From: Microplitis mediator
Taxonomy: Eukaryota; Arthropoda; Insecta; Hymenoptera; Braconidae
Direction of reading: 5' to 3'
Assembly (NCBI RefSeq): GCF_029852145.1
Contig: NC_079974.1
Span: 8,044,348-8,108,347, forward strand
Length of the DNA: 64,000 nt
Part shown: in pieces, positions 34,218 to 45,142 of the stretch
Layout of the letters: every line of letters starts with the position of its first letter
Position numbering within the stretch: the first letter of the stretch is position 1
Position numbers and translations under genes: made by a program
The notes under the pieces: model-generated
Told to the model about the DNA's origin: nothing
Seen by the model: the letters and a program-made list of their open reading frames with translations, nothing else
Databases searched by the model: none

Positions 34218-35371
34218 TCCACAGTTAAAAGAAGCTGTATTTTTTTTTTGTTGTTAACATTTATTTTGTTTATCAATGATCCAGTTAAAAATTTCTTTTT
34301 TTATTTAGTTTCGAATTTATTTTGTTGATCAGTAGTCTTACTGAATTCTTAGAATTTATTTTATTTTATTTCATTTTACTTTATTTTCCCTTCGGGTTTT
34401 ATTTTGTCTCCGTTATTGATTATTTTAATTTTAAAATTTTATTTTATTTTGCTCGATGAAGTTTTTTTTTGTATCGATTTCTTTGTCGAGTATGAGATTT
34501 CTTTTGTGGGTACGACATCGGAACCTAAAAATAATATTTTAATCCTGTGAAGAATTTTTCGGCGAATCATGACGTAATGATAGAAGTATTCCAGTGTGCG
34601 ACTACGTACTCAGGCAGACCCGGCTTCGGTTGGCAACAGCCGGAAGACCGCGAAACCGGACCGAGGTGCGAGACGACTATCGAGTGGCTAGCAGCGAGTC
34701 ACGTGGCCCTATTGGCTCGCCACGCTATTCTCGACCACCAGACTTTGGAACCGGCCCGAGATGCGCCACAGTGTTACAAAGTTATCTGAGCGACCGGACG
34801 TGTTCCAAATACAGTAGAATTTTGTACCGCATTCTATTGATCTATTACAATCTGTTTGTTACCTTGTAATATTCTTGTGTTACTACAAATTCAAGTACGA
34901 TATCATCAGTGATTGATTATCTGCCGAATTATCGTGGGGATATCGAATCGACGGAGTTTAAAGAAGACCTGCAATACCGTAAGTACTTCCGATTATCATT
35001 AATTGTTATTATCTATTTGCCGGGTATTATAATCGACCAGCTCTAACCACGTAATTATTGTGTGTAGGGCATTCGGTTTGATTAAATTGATTTCGTGATT
35101 TATTTGTTTATTTATTTTTCTTTTTCTTTCTTTGGCTTTCTTTGTGTCCGAGTAATTGCTCGAGTCTGACTGCACTCGCGAGTTGGACCGCTATTACATA
35201 CGAGTTATTTGTGTCCAATTCATTGTGTCGTTTTCCTTGTTTATTTTTATTTTTGGAATTTTATTTATTTTTTTTTATTTATTTACTTTTTTTTATACTA
35301 TCGGTGGGTATTACTATTTAAATAAAGTAGTAAGTATTTGATATCTCTGTGCGCGACCAGATATTAAGATC
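34218..35371 (+). other. Gypsy untranslated leader
   Basis: About 1.15 kb between primer site and gag start. It has T-rich tracts and a GC-richer stretch at 34590-34800. No convincing gene, and chance frames only. Confidence 0.6.
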
Positions 35372-35488
35372 ATGAGTCGCGTAGGTGGTGAAGGAGTTAG
35401 GGGGCGAGATAATATACCGGACGTTCGAGTAGAGGTGCCGAGTTCCACCGGCTCTCACTCGATCCGAGGATCTCAGGCCCCGAGCCTA
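35372..35488 (+). pseudogene. gag: Gypsy gag N-terminal fragment
   Basis: From the ATG at 35372 about 39 codons are open (MSRVGGEGVRGRDN, then VRVEVPSSTGSHS) until the foldback transposon at 35489 interrupts it. The GC-rich, arginine and glycine-rich style matches the gag piece that begins at 43797, so both may be halves of one gene. Confidence 0.6.
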
Positions 35489-37063
35489 CCCGTGTAAAAA
35501 AAATTCGTTCTAAAAAGATTCCAAAAGAGTTCCGCATGTGGAACTTCTAAACATGAGACAGATTAGAACTTTCTTGGAACGTTAGTAATTTTTATGGTAA
35601 AAAAAAAGTTTTATGATATGAGGTAAAAAAAAAAAGAATTTAGAGTCAAAAAAGGACGTTCTTGGAAAGTTTTTGGAATTTTATATGGACATTTCAAAAA
35701 AGTTCTGTAATCACCACTTTTGACATCTTTCGGAAGTTTAAAAAGACGTTCCAAAAACATTCAAAAATGGCCCAAAAATCGTTACTTTACAACCTGTTAT
35801 AGAACTAAAATAGACGTTCCAAAAACGACGCCGCGACCGGTTACCCTCGGACAAAATAACCTAGAACAAAATAACCTCGTAACAAAATAACCTGAAAAAA
35901 AACTTTGTTATAAAATAGCCTGAACAACAATAACCGGAAAAAATTCACATAAATCTTTAACGATAAAATTCGTATTTGAAGATTATTGTTGTTGAGGTTG
36001 GTAGCACAATTTGTAGTTCACGGATAAAATATCCGCGACAAAATATCCGTGATAAAATATCCAAATATAAATTATCCGATAGACAAAATATCCCCGGACT
36101 AAATATTCAAGAGACAAAAATTCGTGACAAAATATCCTGTTAATAAATATTATTCAGAAAAATATATTTTAAATGAAAAAATAATTAAGGATTTTCGATA
36201 AGCGGGTACCGTACCATTCCAAGCATATGTGGACTTATTTCCAAAATAATACTCACCTAAAATCTGTGAAAAAAAGGCACAGTACGATTTCAAGCATATC
36301 TGTAGATCTATTTTTAATATCACACACAAAAATTTTATGTGCAAATATATTATGCATTTCTGATAAAATGGTACCGTACTATTCATATGAAAAGTATTTA
36401 TATTATAAGATATTTTGTCAGGGATATTTTATCTATCGAGTATTTAGTCCGGGGATATTTTGTGTATCGGATAAAATGTATTCGAATATTTCATCACGGA
36501 TATTTTGTCGTGGATATTTTGCCTTCGGATAATAAGTGACGGTTCTGTTCAGTTTATTTTATAAAAAAGTTATTTTTTTCAGGTTACTTTTTATCTGGTT
36601 ATTTTGTTACGAGGTTATTTTGTTCGAGGTTATTTTGTCGGGGTTATTTTGTCGAGGTTATTTTGTCCGGGGGCAATTTGTTACGGAACCCCAAAAACAT
36701 TCCAAAAAAGTTCCAAAATCACCACTTTTGACTTTTTTATGGACTAAAAAAGGCATTCCAAAATCACTACTTTTGCATCTTTTGTGGGCTAAAGACGTTC
36801 TAGAAACATGCCAAAATAGTTCGAAAATCACTACTTTTGAATTTTTTATAGAACTAAAAAAAACGTCCATTAAAAATTCCAAAAACTTTCAAAAACGTCC
36901 TTTTTTAACTCTAAATTTGCTCATAAAAACTTTTTTTTTTCCATCAAAATTACTAACGTTCCAAAAAAGTTCCATTCGAAGTTCTAATCTGTCTCATGTT
37001 TAGAAGTTCCACATGCGGAACTTTTTTGGAATCTTTTTTGAACAAATTTTTTTTACACGGGTA
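35487..37063. mobile_element. TA-flanked foldback transposon with internal motif arrays
   Basis: Ends CCCGTGTAAAAAAAATTCG at 35489 and its inverse at 37061, with TA on each side (35487-35488, 37062-37063). The arms run about 300 bp. Inside are arrays of short direct repeats of the type CGGATATTTTGTC and GAGGTTATTTTGTC, inverted between the two halves (about 35840-36140 and 36400-36680). No transposase frame. The TA duplication suggests the Tc1/mariner group mobilises it. Confidence 0.88.
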
Positions 37064-38227
37064 CCGTACTTCCGCGTTTATTTTCTAATCACTTATTTTA
37101 TTAAAAAAAAATTATTTGATTAACAAATAATTTTTTTATGATTTCATGCAATAATAATAAAAATATATTCTGTTAATTCTTAAAACTAAGTCAATTTATA
37201 ATATACTTTATCAATGAAGTTTTAGTGTGAAGAAGTTGAAGTCTTGCAAAAATACAATAGAAAATCTACGAGATCCCTCTTAGAAAGATAATCGGTCTCG
37301 AACCTCCTTTAACTTACACTTGATGCTGTCAAATAATCAACACAAAACATTTAACCATTTAAGTTTTGTACACAATAACACAAAATTTTCAACTGTCTAG
37401 GGATTAGGATCTCTTTACATTTAAGTCATTTTGTAAGCTTACCGGTGATCCTTTTAATGACCTGGCTATTCCAATCCATAACTAAAATATGTATAGTAAT
37501 GAGATATACTTAAGGTGTGATAATATCACTTTCTATGAGTTTAAAACTTAAATTTAAAATCCATCAAGTTGAAAATTAACATTTTATAACCGGCGCCTGA
37601 CTGTTTATGTTCATTATAAAAAATTTTTTTTAATAAATATTGTCTTACTGTACTTGCACACGAAAAAAAAAAAAAAAAATACTACATATTTGATAGGTAA
37701 CAGCCTTGTATATCTCTATACTCTAGTCGATTCGAATTGTTTTAAATCATTGTCCTTTATCAGGGAGTAGAATTATAAAAAAAAATTACTATTTCATAAG
37801 TTAAATTTACTATCATAGTTCAATTCTCGACAAAATATATCTGCAGATTTTGTCTACGACGCATCGGCAGCTTTATTATAAAAATTAGGAGACGCGAAAA
37901 AAAAAAATTTCGATGTTATTTTTATCGAAAATAGAAATGTGCGATGCGGAACCTCCTACTGTTAATATTAAGAGCTCTATTTTTCACAGACGTATTTTGA
38001 TATCTAAATGAAATTTTAAAACCTGTGTCAAAGAAAAAAAACAAATTTGATTATTTTTTTTGACACCCTAGTCTGTACGTATGTCCCAATGATAAAAATT
38101 AAAAAGAAAATATGTTAAAATATGAAAAAAATATATTGAAGAAACATAAAAAATATATGAATCTGTATATGAAAAACATAGTCTTAACATTTTCATTATT
38201 ATATTTTTTATATACACCCACGCCATA
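37064..38227. other. AT-rich spacer, nothing recognised
   Basis: About 1.2 kb without a significant frame, RNA gene or clear repeat boundary. An A-run is near 37662. Confidence 0.5.
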
Positions 38228-39130
38228 AATTAAAGGAACAGAGAAAATTTTAGAAATTTTTTAGTGATTTTTGCAAGGCTGTAACTTCGTGAACAATAAT
38301 TCTATCGGGATTTTAAAAAAAGTATTTTATAGCTTGACATCTCTAGTTTTGACGCATTTTGATTTAATTTTTTCATGAGCTACGGTTATTGCGCAAACAT
38401 GAGAAACACCGCGAGACGAAAATTTTCTAAATTTTTTTTTTCTTTGAAGGAGTCCACGTGTGAAATTTTTTTTCAGCTAAATTAACGCATACGTCAGTTA
38501 GCAAATTTATTAAGCTTTAATTTGAATTTTTTTTTGAGATTCGGACGGCAACTTGTCGCTGAGATATCAGGCTTCAAACGAAAAATGATTATTTTTAACT
38601 TGATTATCGATATTTCAGGTACCAATGATCGCCCAGTAAATTCGAGGGTGGCGTTAAATTCTTGAACAAATTATCTACAAGACCCTATCATCATTTATAT
38701 AAAAAACTTTTTTTTTATTTTTAACATCCATTAAAAGGAAGCACAAAAAAAATGCGTTCTTTTGGGGTTTGAATAAATTAACGGCTACTCTGCAAATATC
38801 GAAAAAGACTAATATTGCCAGGGATTTTCTTAGCTTAATGTACCTCCAATAACCTTGTAAATTTTAAATTAAATCTACTCAGCCGTTTTTCGGGTTCGAT
38901 TGATCAAAGTTTTGCTAAACAATTAAAGGAACAAATTTTGTTCCTTTAATTGTGTAATCATCATCAAAATGAAAAAATCATTTTCTTTCGGCTTTTTTTT
39001 CATTTTTGCGTTGGTAAATAAGTACATGTGAAGAGAAGAGAAAAAAAAAAATCCCCGAAAAATTTCAAAAAGAAAATTGTTGAACACAAAAAACAAGTTT
39101 CAATTTTTTTTTTCTTTGACTTTTCTTATG
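38228..39130. repeat. ATTAAAGGAAC family repeat, copy 1
   Basis: Homologous to 58765-59860 (shared GATTTTTG...GGCTGTAACTT, ATTGCGCAAACATGAGAAA, AACAATTAAAGGA and TTGTTCCTTTAATTGTGTAATCAT). It begins with ATTAAAGGAACA, and an inverse of this stands near 38940-38953. No intact frame. Confidence 0.75.
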
Positions 39131-39379
39131 TTGACATTAATTATGTAAAATTACTGAGTTTTATTAAATTTTCGAGACATTTATACATGGAAATGGAAAT
39201 TACTTTTAACAGTTATATTTAATATTCAGAAAAGGATAGTAGTGTTGAATATTATGTTTAGAAACATCAATTTCTTAATATATGTATACATAAGACCTTT
39301 CTTGGGAAGTATGAAAATACCTGAAGTGGGAATTGAGACTTACGTCTTTACACTGGCGTGCTTGATGTCGGCTAAGGCG

Positions 39380-39480
39380 AACCAATCAGGTGAAGCCACA
39401 GTTTAAGAGTAATTAAGACCCGAAATTCTCGGCTATAACTACGCAAAAGTCTATAAATACCTGAGGGTGAGAAACAGTAC
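39380..39480 (+). promoter_or_regulatory. CCAAT and TATA promoter of the zinc-finger gene
   Basis: AACCAATCAGG at about 39380 and CTATAAATAC at 39451-39460 stand in order. The expected initiation is near GAAACAGTACTTC at 39471-39483, about 45 bp before the ATG. Confidence 0.75.
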
Positions 39481-39522
39481 TTCATATTACAAGTTCAAGC
39501 CGTAGAGTACGGACGTTCATTA

Positions 39523-40053
39523 GTGAAATTTAAAAGTCGTGAAGAATACAGAAGTTCCGAAATGGAAATCCAAGGAATGGAAATGGAGTTCTTCGAGTCC
39601 ATGGAAGTGCCACTCGTCGATTTTGATGAAGCTCTAAGCATAGAAAGTTTCTCGGAGGACGACTGGTTGTCCTGCGAAGCTATCGAAAGCTTCTTCGAAG
39701 AACTGACGACGAGTGACGATAGTGGCAGTTCTACCAATCCGGAAGATGATACACCTGCTGGTCCGTCTTCCGAGGAGCATATCTTTGTACAGCCACCGCT
39801 GTACCGGTGCCATTTCAAACCCTGTCAGGAGGTGTTTGTACATCGGATATGTTGGCGTCGCCACTGCATCGGGCATCTTATCGAGAAGTTCAAGTGCACT
39901 TTCTGTATGTTTCAATCACCAGAAGCAAGATTAAGATGCCGACACGTAGAGAATAAAATATCATTGTATCATTCCTGTCAACACATCCACAAAAAAAGGA
40001 AAAAATCCCATATCTACATTGATCTCTTAAATTTCATTGACCAACATTTATAA
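39523..40053 (+). CDS. Small acidic C2H2 zinc-finger protein
   Basis: 176 residues, intronless. The first half is very acidic and serine-rich (EFFESMEVPLVDFDEALS, SFSEDDWLSCEAIESFFEEL), like a transcription activation region. The second half has a C2H2 finger (CHFKPC with HCIGH, spacing C-x4-C-x12-H-x3-H near residues 112-133) and a second, looser CxxC...H...H unit (CTFC to SLYH). Either the frame's first codon at 39523 or the ATG at 39562 (MEIQG) could start it. A TATA promoter lies upstream and a histone-type stem-loop 41 bp after the stop. Likely a nuclear regulator. No named family recognised. It sits inside the gap of the split Gypsy element. Confidence 0.8.
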   Translation: MKFKSREEYRSSEMEIQGMEMEFFESMEVPLVDFDEALSIESFSEDDWLSCEAIESFFEELTTSDDSGSSTNPEDDTPAGPSSEEHIFVQPPLYRCHFKPCQEVFVHRICWRRHCIGHLIEKFKCTFCMFQSPEARLRCRHVENKISLYHSCQHIHKKRKKSHIYIDLLNFIDQHL

Positions 40054-40093
40054 CAACATTGGAATTTTAGTGATTAAGACTTCACACTCAAAC

Positions 40094-40109
40094 AGCCCTT
40101 TTCAGGGCC
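40094..40109 (+). promoter_or_regulatory. Histone-type mRNA 3' stem-loop
   Basis: GCCCTTTTCAGGGC with ACCAAAT after it. The outermost pair is A/C, so the stem is 5 bp instead of 6. Otherwise it is the same signal as after the two genes to the left. Confidence 0.88.
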
Positions 40110-40114
40110 ACCAA

Positions 40115-40716
40115 ATATTTTAAAACGTATCAAACTATTCAAGTAAAATTAATTTTACTTTATTCTTATTATTATTATAATAATAATTATTATTTTTCAT
40201 TGTTCATTAACTTTATCTTTTATTTCCAGCTTAAAATACACGGAAAGAAAATTCCTCTAAAATTTACGATGTTAACATCGTAATTGTGGACTATAATTTC
40301 AGTAGCATAGATTTTCGAACGTCATTTTCTCTTGAAAAATTTTTTCTATTGCTTATCATCTTTTTGATATTTTGATTGTTTAAATAATTAATTAATAAAT
40401 TATTTTTTTCTTAAAAATCATAATTGGCACTTCTTCATAGGTTAACGAAAAAAAAAACTTTTTTCATAAATAATTTCATTGTTTGTTAACTTATCAATAT
40501 ATCGCGTTACTTACGTAAATTTTCAAAAAATTTTTAATAATTTGACAGCATCTCAGTTATTTGATATTTTTAACTTCCCGCTAAGAAAATCGACGATTTT
40601 CGAAAAATTGAGAAGTTATTGTTTCCACCCCGATTTGCGAAAGTCGAGTATTCATCAGATGTCGACGTTTTGAGGTCCTAGGAAGCTATTCTGACTATTT
40701 TCAGAATGATGTCCAA

Positions 40717-40723
<7 letters not shown>
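40115..40723. other. AT-rich spacer with an inverted repeat fragment
   Basis: 40655-40725 (GAGGTCCTAGGAAGCTATTCTGACTA region) matches 31313-31390 in reverse. No gene. Confidence 0.5.
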
Positions 40724-40778
<55 letters not shown>

Positions 40779-40789
40779 GTGTGTGTGTG

Positions 40790-40834
<45 letters not shown>
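40724..40834. repeat. GT microsatellite
   Basis: About 55 GT units, with GC interruptions. The frames across it are artefacts. Confidence 0.98.
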
Positions 40835-40837
<3 letters not shown>

Positions 40838-42013
40838 CTCTTTGTAACTTTTTAACTAACGGATCGATTCGGATGGTTGAGGTGGCAATCAAATGAGCTT
40901 GTTGGCCCTCAACTTTCCTAGAAATTTCAGATCATTTGATCAAGCAGACTCGAAAATAGTGGCGAATTACAAAAAAAAAATTTTTTTTTAGTTTTTTAGT
41001 GATTCCTCAGAAACGACTCGAACGATCGACTTCAAAATCTATTTAGCTCTAGAACTTTATAAGCCGCGACGAATGCCACCTCAACCATCTCAATCGGTTA
41101 ATTTGTTCGAGAGATATCGTTGGCGAAAGAAATGATAAAAAACGTTTTTTTTCGATTATCTTTGAAGTGACTAATCCGATCGATTTCAAAATTTAATCTG
41201 CTCTAGAATTCAAGGAAACGCGCTGATTGCCACCTCAAACGTCAAAATTGGCTGATGAGATCAAAAGATATCGGCGCTGAAAAGTTAAAAAAATAACATT
41301 TTATGTTATTTCTTCCAGATAAATCAAAATATAATGTGCTAAAATCATACCCACTCTTTCTCTTTATAGTCTCTTCCGATCATCAGATAGTCATATAACT
41401 TTTTCCCTAGTTTCAAACATATTGTCAGCAAAAAGTTCAAAAACCCAGTCTTTAATGTTTTTCTCAGATATTCTATCTATTATTGCTCTGAGTTCAGTCA
41501 AAACTCATTCAAATCTTGATTTTGATCACTGACATTGATTTCTGCCTCAACACATTTATTTCAGAGAACATAATCGATAATAAAAATTTAAAAGCCGCTT
41601 CTTCATTAATGATTTTCGATTCTTAACTCTTCAAACTCTAGCATAAAACGTAACTTGTTTGAGCTTGAAAAGCTCATAAAAAATGATTTCATGTAATAGC
41701 GTTTTCAAGCTCCTACTGGAGCTCGAAAACAGCAGGAAGTTTTGGGGCTGGCCCGCAGGGTCAACCGACGCCCAGATTTTTTTTTATTCTAGTCTTTTGT
41801 GTAAAAGCAATAATTTCACATACAATAAGTAATGAATGTTTATTATATACTTGGCGTATTTTTATTGCAGAGAATTTTTCATTGGTGAAATTTTCTAGTT
41901 TTTTGTTATTGTGTTTACGAAGTTTTTCTACACGCCAATAAACAATTTGTGTCTCTAGGATTAAAATAATTGATATATTATTGATAGAATAATCAATCGC
42001 CTCAATGTTAAAA
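40835..42013. other. Repeat-like stretch without a gene
   Basis: Three related phrases about CGA...GCCACCTCAA and ATCGATTTCAAAAT recur at roughly 120-bp spacing (40860-41230), which suggests a decayed internal repeat. No convincing frame. Confidence 0.4.
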
Positions 42014-42320
42014 ATTTCCGCTTTCATAAAAATAAATTTTTGTTAAAAAAAAAAAAAATTTTTTTAAATCAAAAATTTAAAAAAATTGAGTATATTTGAG
42101 ATAAAATCAAATATTTCCAGTTCTTAATTATCGAATCATTTTTTTTAGATATAAAAAAAATTTTTTAAAGATTTTTTGAAAATGATATTTAAGAATATAG
42201 CTTTTTGTTCCAAAACATACTTTTTTTTATCACACACATATAAACTACTAATATGATTCATCCAATACAAGTATAATTAAAGGATGCAGTTATTTGGAAA
42301 AGATAACAGTCAAAAAAATT
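42014..42320. repeat. Dispersed repeat, copy of 21170-21470
   Basis: Close match including CACACACATATAAACT and GTTATTTGGAAAAGA. Confidence 0.75.
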
Positions 42321-42436
42321 TCAAATTTTTTCTTATCATTTTTTGGAAGTGGTCCATTGTTCCCCGGAAATCTTTTTTTTTCTTAATTATGGATATATTA
42401 TGATTGATCTGTTCGAGATGGATTGAAACAACATGG

Positions 42437-42900
42437 ATAGGGGAGCCTGGGGCACGAAGGCCCCCTTAAGCCGATTTTTTCTTTTTGTGGCTTTTAACCA
42501 TCAAATTCGTTTATTTTCCGTCTATTTCAGAAGAATCAGTCGAAATAACGCAAAAAATCGGAAGAAAAAAATTTTTTTCTGGGGCACGAAGGTCCCCTCC
42601 CCAAAAAATTATAGAAAAAAAATTTTTTTTATATTTCCCGTCAGATTATGACTTCTGCATTATTTTTATCGTATTTTAGGTGAATATGTGATATGTGGGG
42701 TAAAATGGACCACTCGACAATAAGAATTGTAACGAAAAAATGATTTTTTTTTCATTTTCCTTCAAGTTATGACCTTCATAATGTTTTTATTATACTTTAG
42801 GCCAATATGTGATATGTAGGGGAAAATGAACCACTCAAAAAAAAGTTGTAACGAAAAAATTAACTTGACGGAAAATGAAAATAAAAATAATTTTTGGAGT
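42437..42900. repeat. GGGGCACGAAGG family MITE, inverted partial copy
   Basis: It starts ATAGGGGAGCCTGGGGCACG and carries the reverse complement of the right half of the copies at 11213 and 27024. Confidence 0.75.
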
Positions 42901-43407
42901 TCACTCCTTAAGAATCGATTTTCATATAAGGAGCCCAGTATGGAAAAAATATGAGGAGTAAAATACGTTCAACGAATAACCTCGTTACGACCGTTGCGCG
43001 TTACAGCTTTCACTTTTCAGGCGTGAGTGTATAGGGTATGCAAACTATATACGTATAGTATAGGGCATAGAGACTATATATGTATATTAGACTGATTCAA
43101 AAAAATCGACTAATTTTTTTTTCCTTCATTATATCGAAAATATTGTTGGAAATGACGTAAAAAAAAATAGTGAAATTTTGAGCTATTAATATTAATATTA
43201 ACAACTGCCGCATCGCAATTTTCTATTTCCCGTTTAAAAAACATGGGAAAATTTATTTTTTAAGCTTTGGAATTTTGTAGCTCTCGGTGGGACTAATACT
43301 TTCAAATGTTCAAGACATATTCTTACGGGAAATTTGACGCTCTACAAAGAAGGTCTTTCATAATTTTTCGATATTTTTATTTCTTTAAAAGTTATTCAAA
43401 GTCAAAG
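42901..43407. other. Spacer, nothing recognised
   Basis: No frame. A GGGTATG/GGGCATAG-type doublet with TATATACGTATA lies near 43030-43090. Confidence 0.4.
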
Positions 43408-43783
43408 TTAGATTGACGATAAATTTTTACATTTTTTGACGCAACCATCGACTTTATTGGAAATTTTTAAGGGACATTTGTTGTAGAGCATTTTATTTCC
43501 TACGACTTATCTCGGAGAAAATTTTTGATATTTCTCATAAGTCGTAAGTTATTCACAATCAACTGAAAATTTAATCTAATTAATTTTAAGCAACAAAATA
43601 TAGATTATTCAAGACAATTTCCAAAAAAATGCGAATAACTTACGACCTACGAGAAATATCGAATATTTTCTCTGAGATAAGTTATAGGAACTGAAATGCT
43701 CTTCAACAAATGTCCCTTAAAAATTTCCAATAAAGTCGATGGTTGCGTCAAAAAATGTAAAAATTTATCGTCAATCTAATTAG
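43408..43783. repeat. Foldback repeat with about 165-bp arms
   Basis: TTAGATTGACGATAAATTTT at 43408 is mirrored at the right end near 43765-43783. The arms match closely around a loop near 43575-43610. It directly abuts the Gypsy gag fragment. Confidence 0.85.
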
Positions 43784-43796
43784 ATATATATAGTTA

Positions 43797-45142
43797 ATGA
43801 CCCACTGCCCCAGGGTATGGGAAAAGGTGGCCCAGTGCTACCCGGGGATGGGCAGGAACATCCTGGACCCTTGGTGCGTGAAGACGCCCAGAGGAGAGCC
43901 GGTGTTCAGGGTCACGACAATTTACCGGGACGTGATGATGTACCAGATCCTGAAGAGGAGAGGAGGAATCAGCTACCTCCACCTCCGCGACACTACGGTG
44001 GCGGTGGACGTGCGAGAAGGCCAGTGAGGCCCCGTCCGGAGGACTACTTGATAGACTCCGATGACGAGCCCGTGGCATACCGAGAAAGATACCTGTCGGC
44101 TTCCGAGGTCCTCACGGCCTTGAAAAGATGGAACCTCACGTTCGGGGGAACCAAGGGCGAGGACGTCGAGAATTTTATTAAGCGTATCGAGGAAGGACGG
44201 CGACTGTTACCTATCCAGGATGCAGATCTCCTCCGAGCACTCCCGCTTGCTTTCACTGGGCCTGCATTAATTTGGTATCGGGCCCATGTGGAATATTTTG
44301 CGACCTAGGCAGCAAGAAAAATTGCTCTGCATCAGCGTTTTGCAGACCTGGATTACCAGATAGCACTGCGACTGGAGATCACTAATCGCACACAAGATGA
44401 AAATGAACCTGTGGGCGACTTTATCGCGTGCATGTGTGGTCTCTTTGCCCGGACCAACCCGGCATGGTCGGAGTGGGAACGGGTAGTCCACGTTCACAGG
44501 AATTTACTTTCTGCTTACCGTCTAGTTATTCCGCTCCAGGAGATGATGATCCTGGACAGTCTTGAGGTAATGGCGGGCCGGCAAGAGCAAATTTTGCGAG
44601 GAGCATTTGCACACAAGCCACCACCATTACCGGAGGACTCCATGTGTCCAAGTTTCGCTTATGCGGGACCCCGGCGTAATAAAACTCACCGGTGGGCCCT
44701 ATTAAATCATCTGTATGCAGAGGAGGAAGAGGAGTACGATAAGGAGACACCAGTGGAGTTACTGGATGCCCTCATGACTGGACGGCGTTATCCACCACGC
44801 CGGAAGACTTTTGAGTCTCCACCCCAGTCATCCACCACTCCTCGGAACGTATCGTACTCGCGGAGGACCCCAGACGGTCTCCCAGGAATATCTGAAGTCC
44901 AGCAGGGAGCTCTCCCCGAGCCCCTTCGATCAATACCGACACCAGCTCCTAGAGTAGCCCCGAGTGCTCCAGTAGGAGACACTAGACGCGTGGCTGACCT
45001 AGTTTGTTGGAATTGCAACAAAAGTGGTCACCGGCATCGTATGTGTACGGAGCCACGACGAATCTTTTGCTACCGTTGTCGCGCCCCAGGAGTCACCCGA
45101 GCCCAGTGCATCAACTGTAACTTGGGAAACGACCGGCGGTGA
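43797..45142 (+). pseudogene. gag: Gypsy gag, N-terminus missing, one internal stop
   Basis: One frame from about 43790 to 45142 with a single TAG at 44306-44308. The N-terminal part is glycine, proline and charge-rich. The central part (YLSASEVLTALKRWNLTFGG, LPLAFTGPALIWY, then FADLDYQIALRLEI, DENEPVGDFIACM) is the conserved retrotransposon gag region. The C-terminus has CWNCNKSGHRHRMC, an intact CCHC knuckle, and CYRCRAPGVTRAQC, where the histidine is replaced by valine. It encodes the capsid and nucleocapsid of the particle when intact. Confidence 0.88.

Noticed and set aside
33269..34869. Frames of 65-99 residues in the Gypsy LTR and leader
   Set aside because: GC-rich chance frames in untranslated element sequence, without homology features.
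36150..37003. Frames of 66-155 residues within the foldback transposon
   Set aside because: They translate the GATATTTTGTC and GGTTATTTTGTC arrays and have no domain.
40701..40892. Histidine/threonine-rich frame
   Set aside because: Pure translation of the GT microsatellite.
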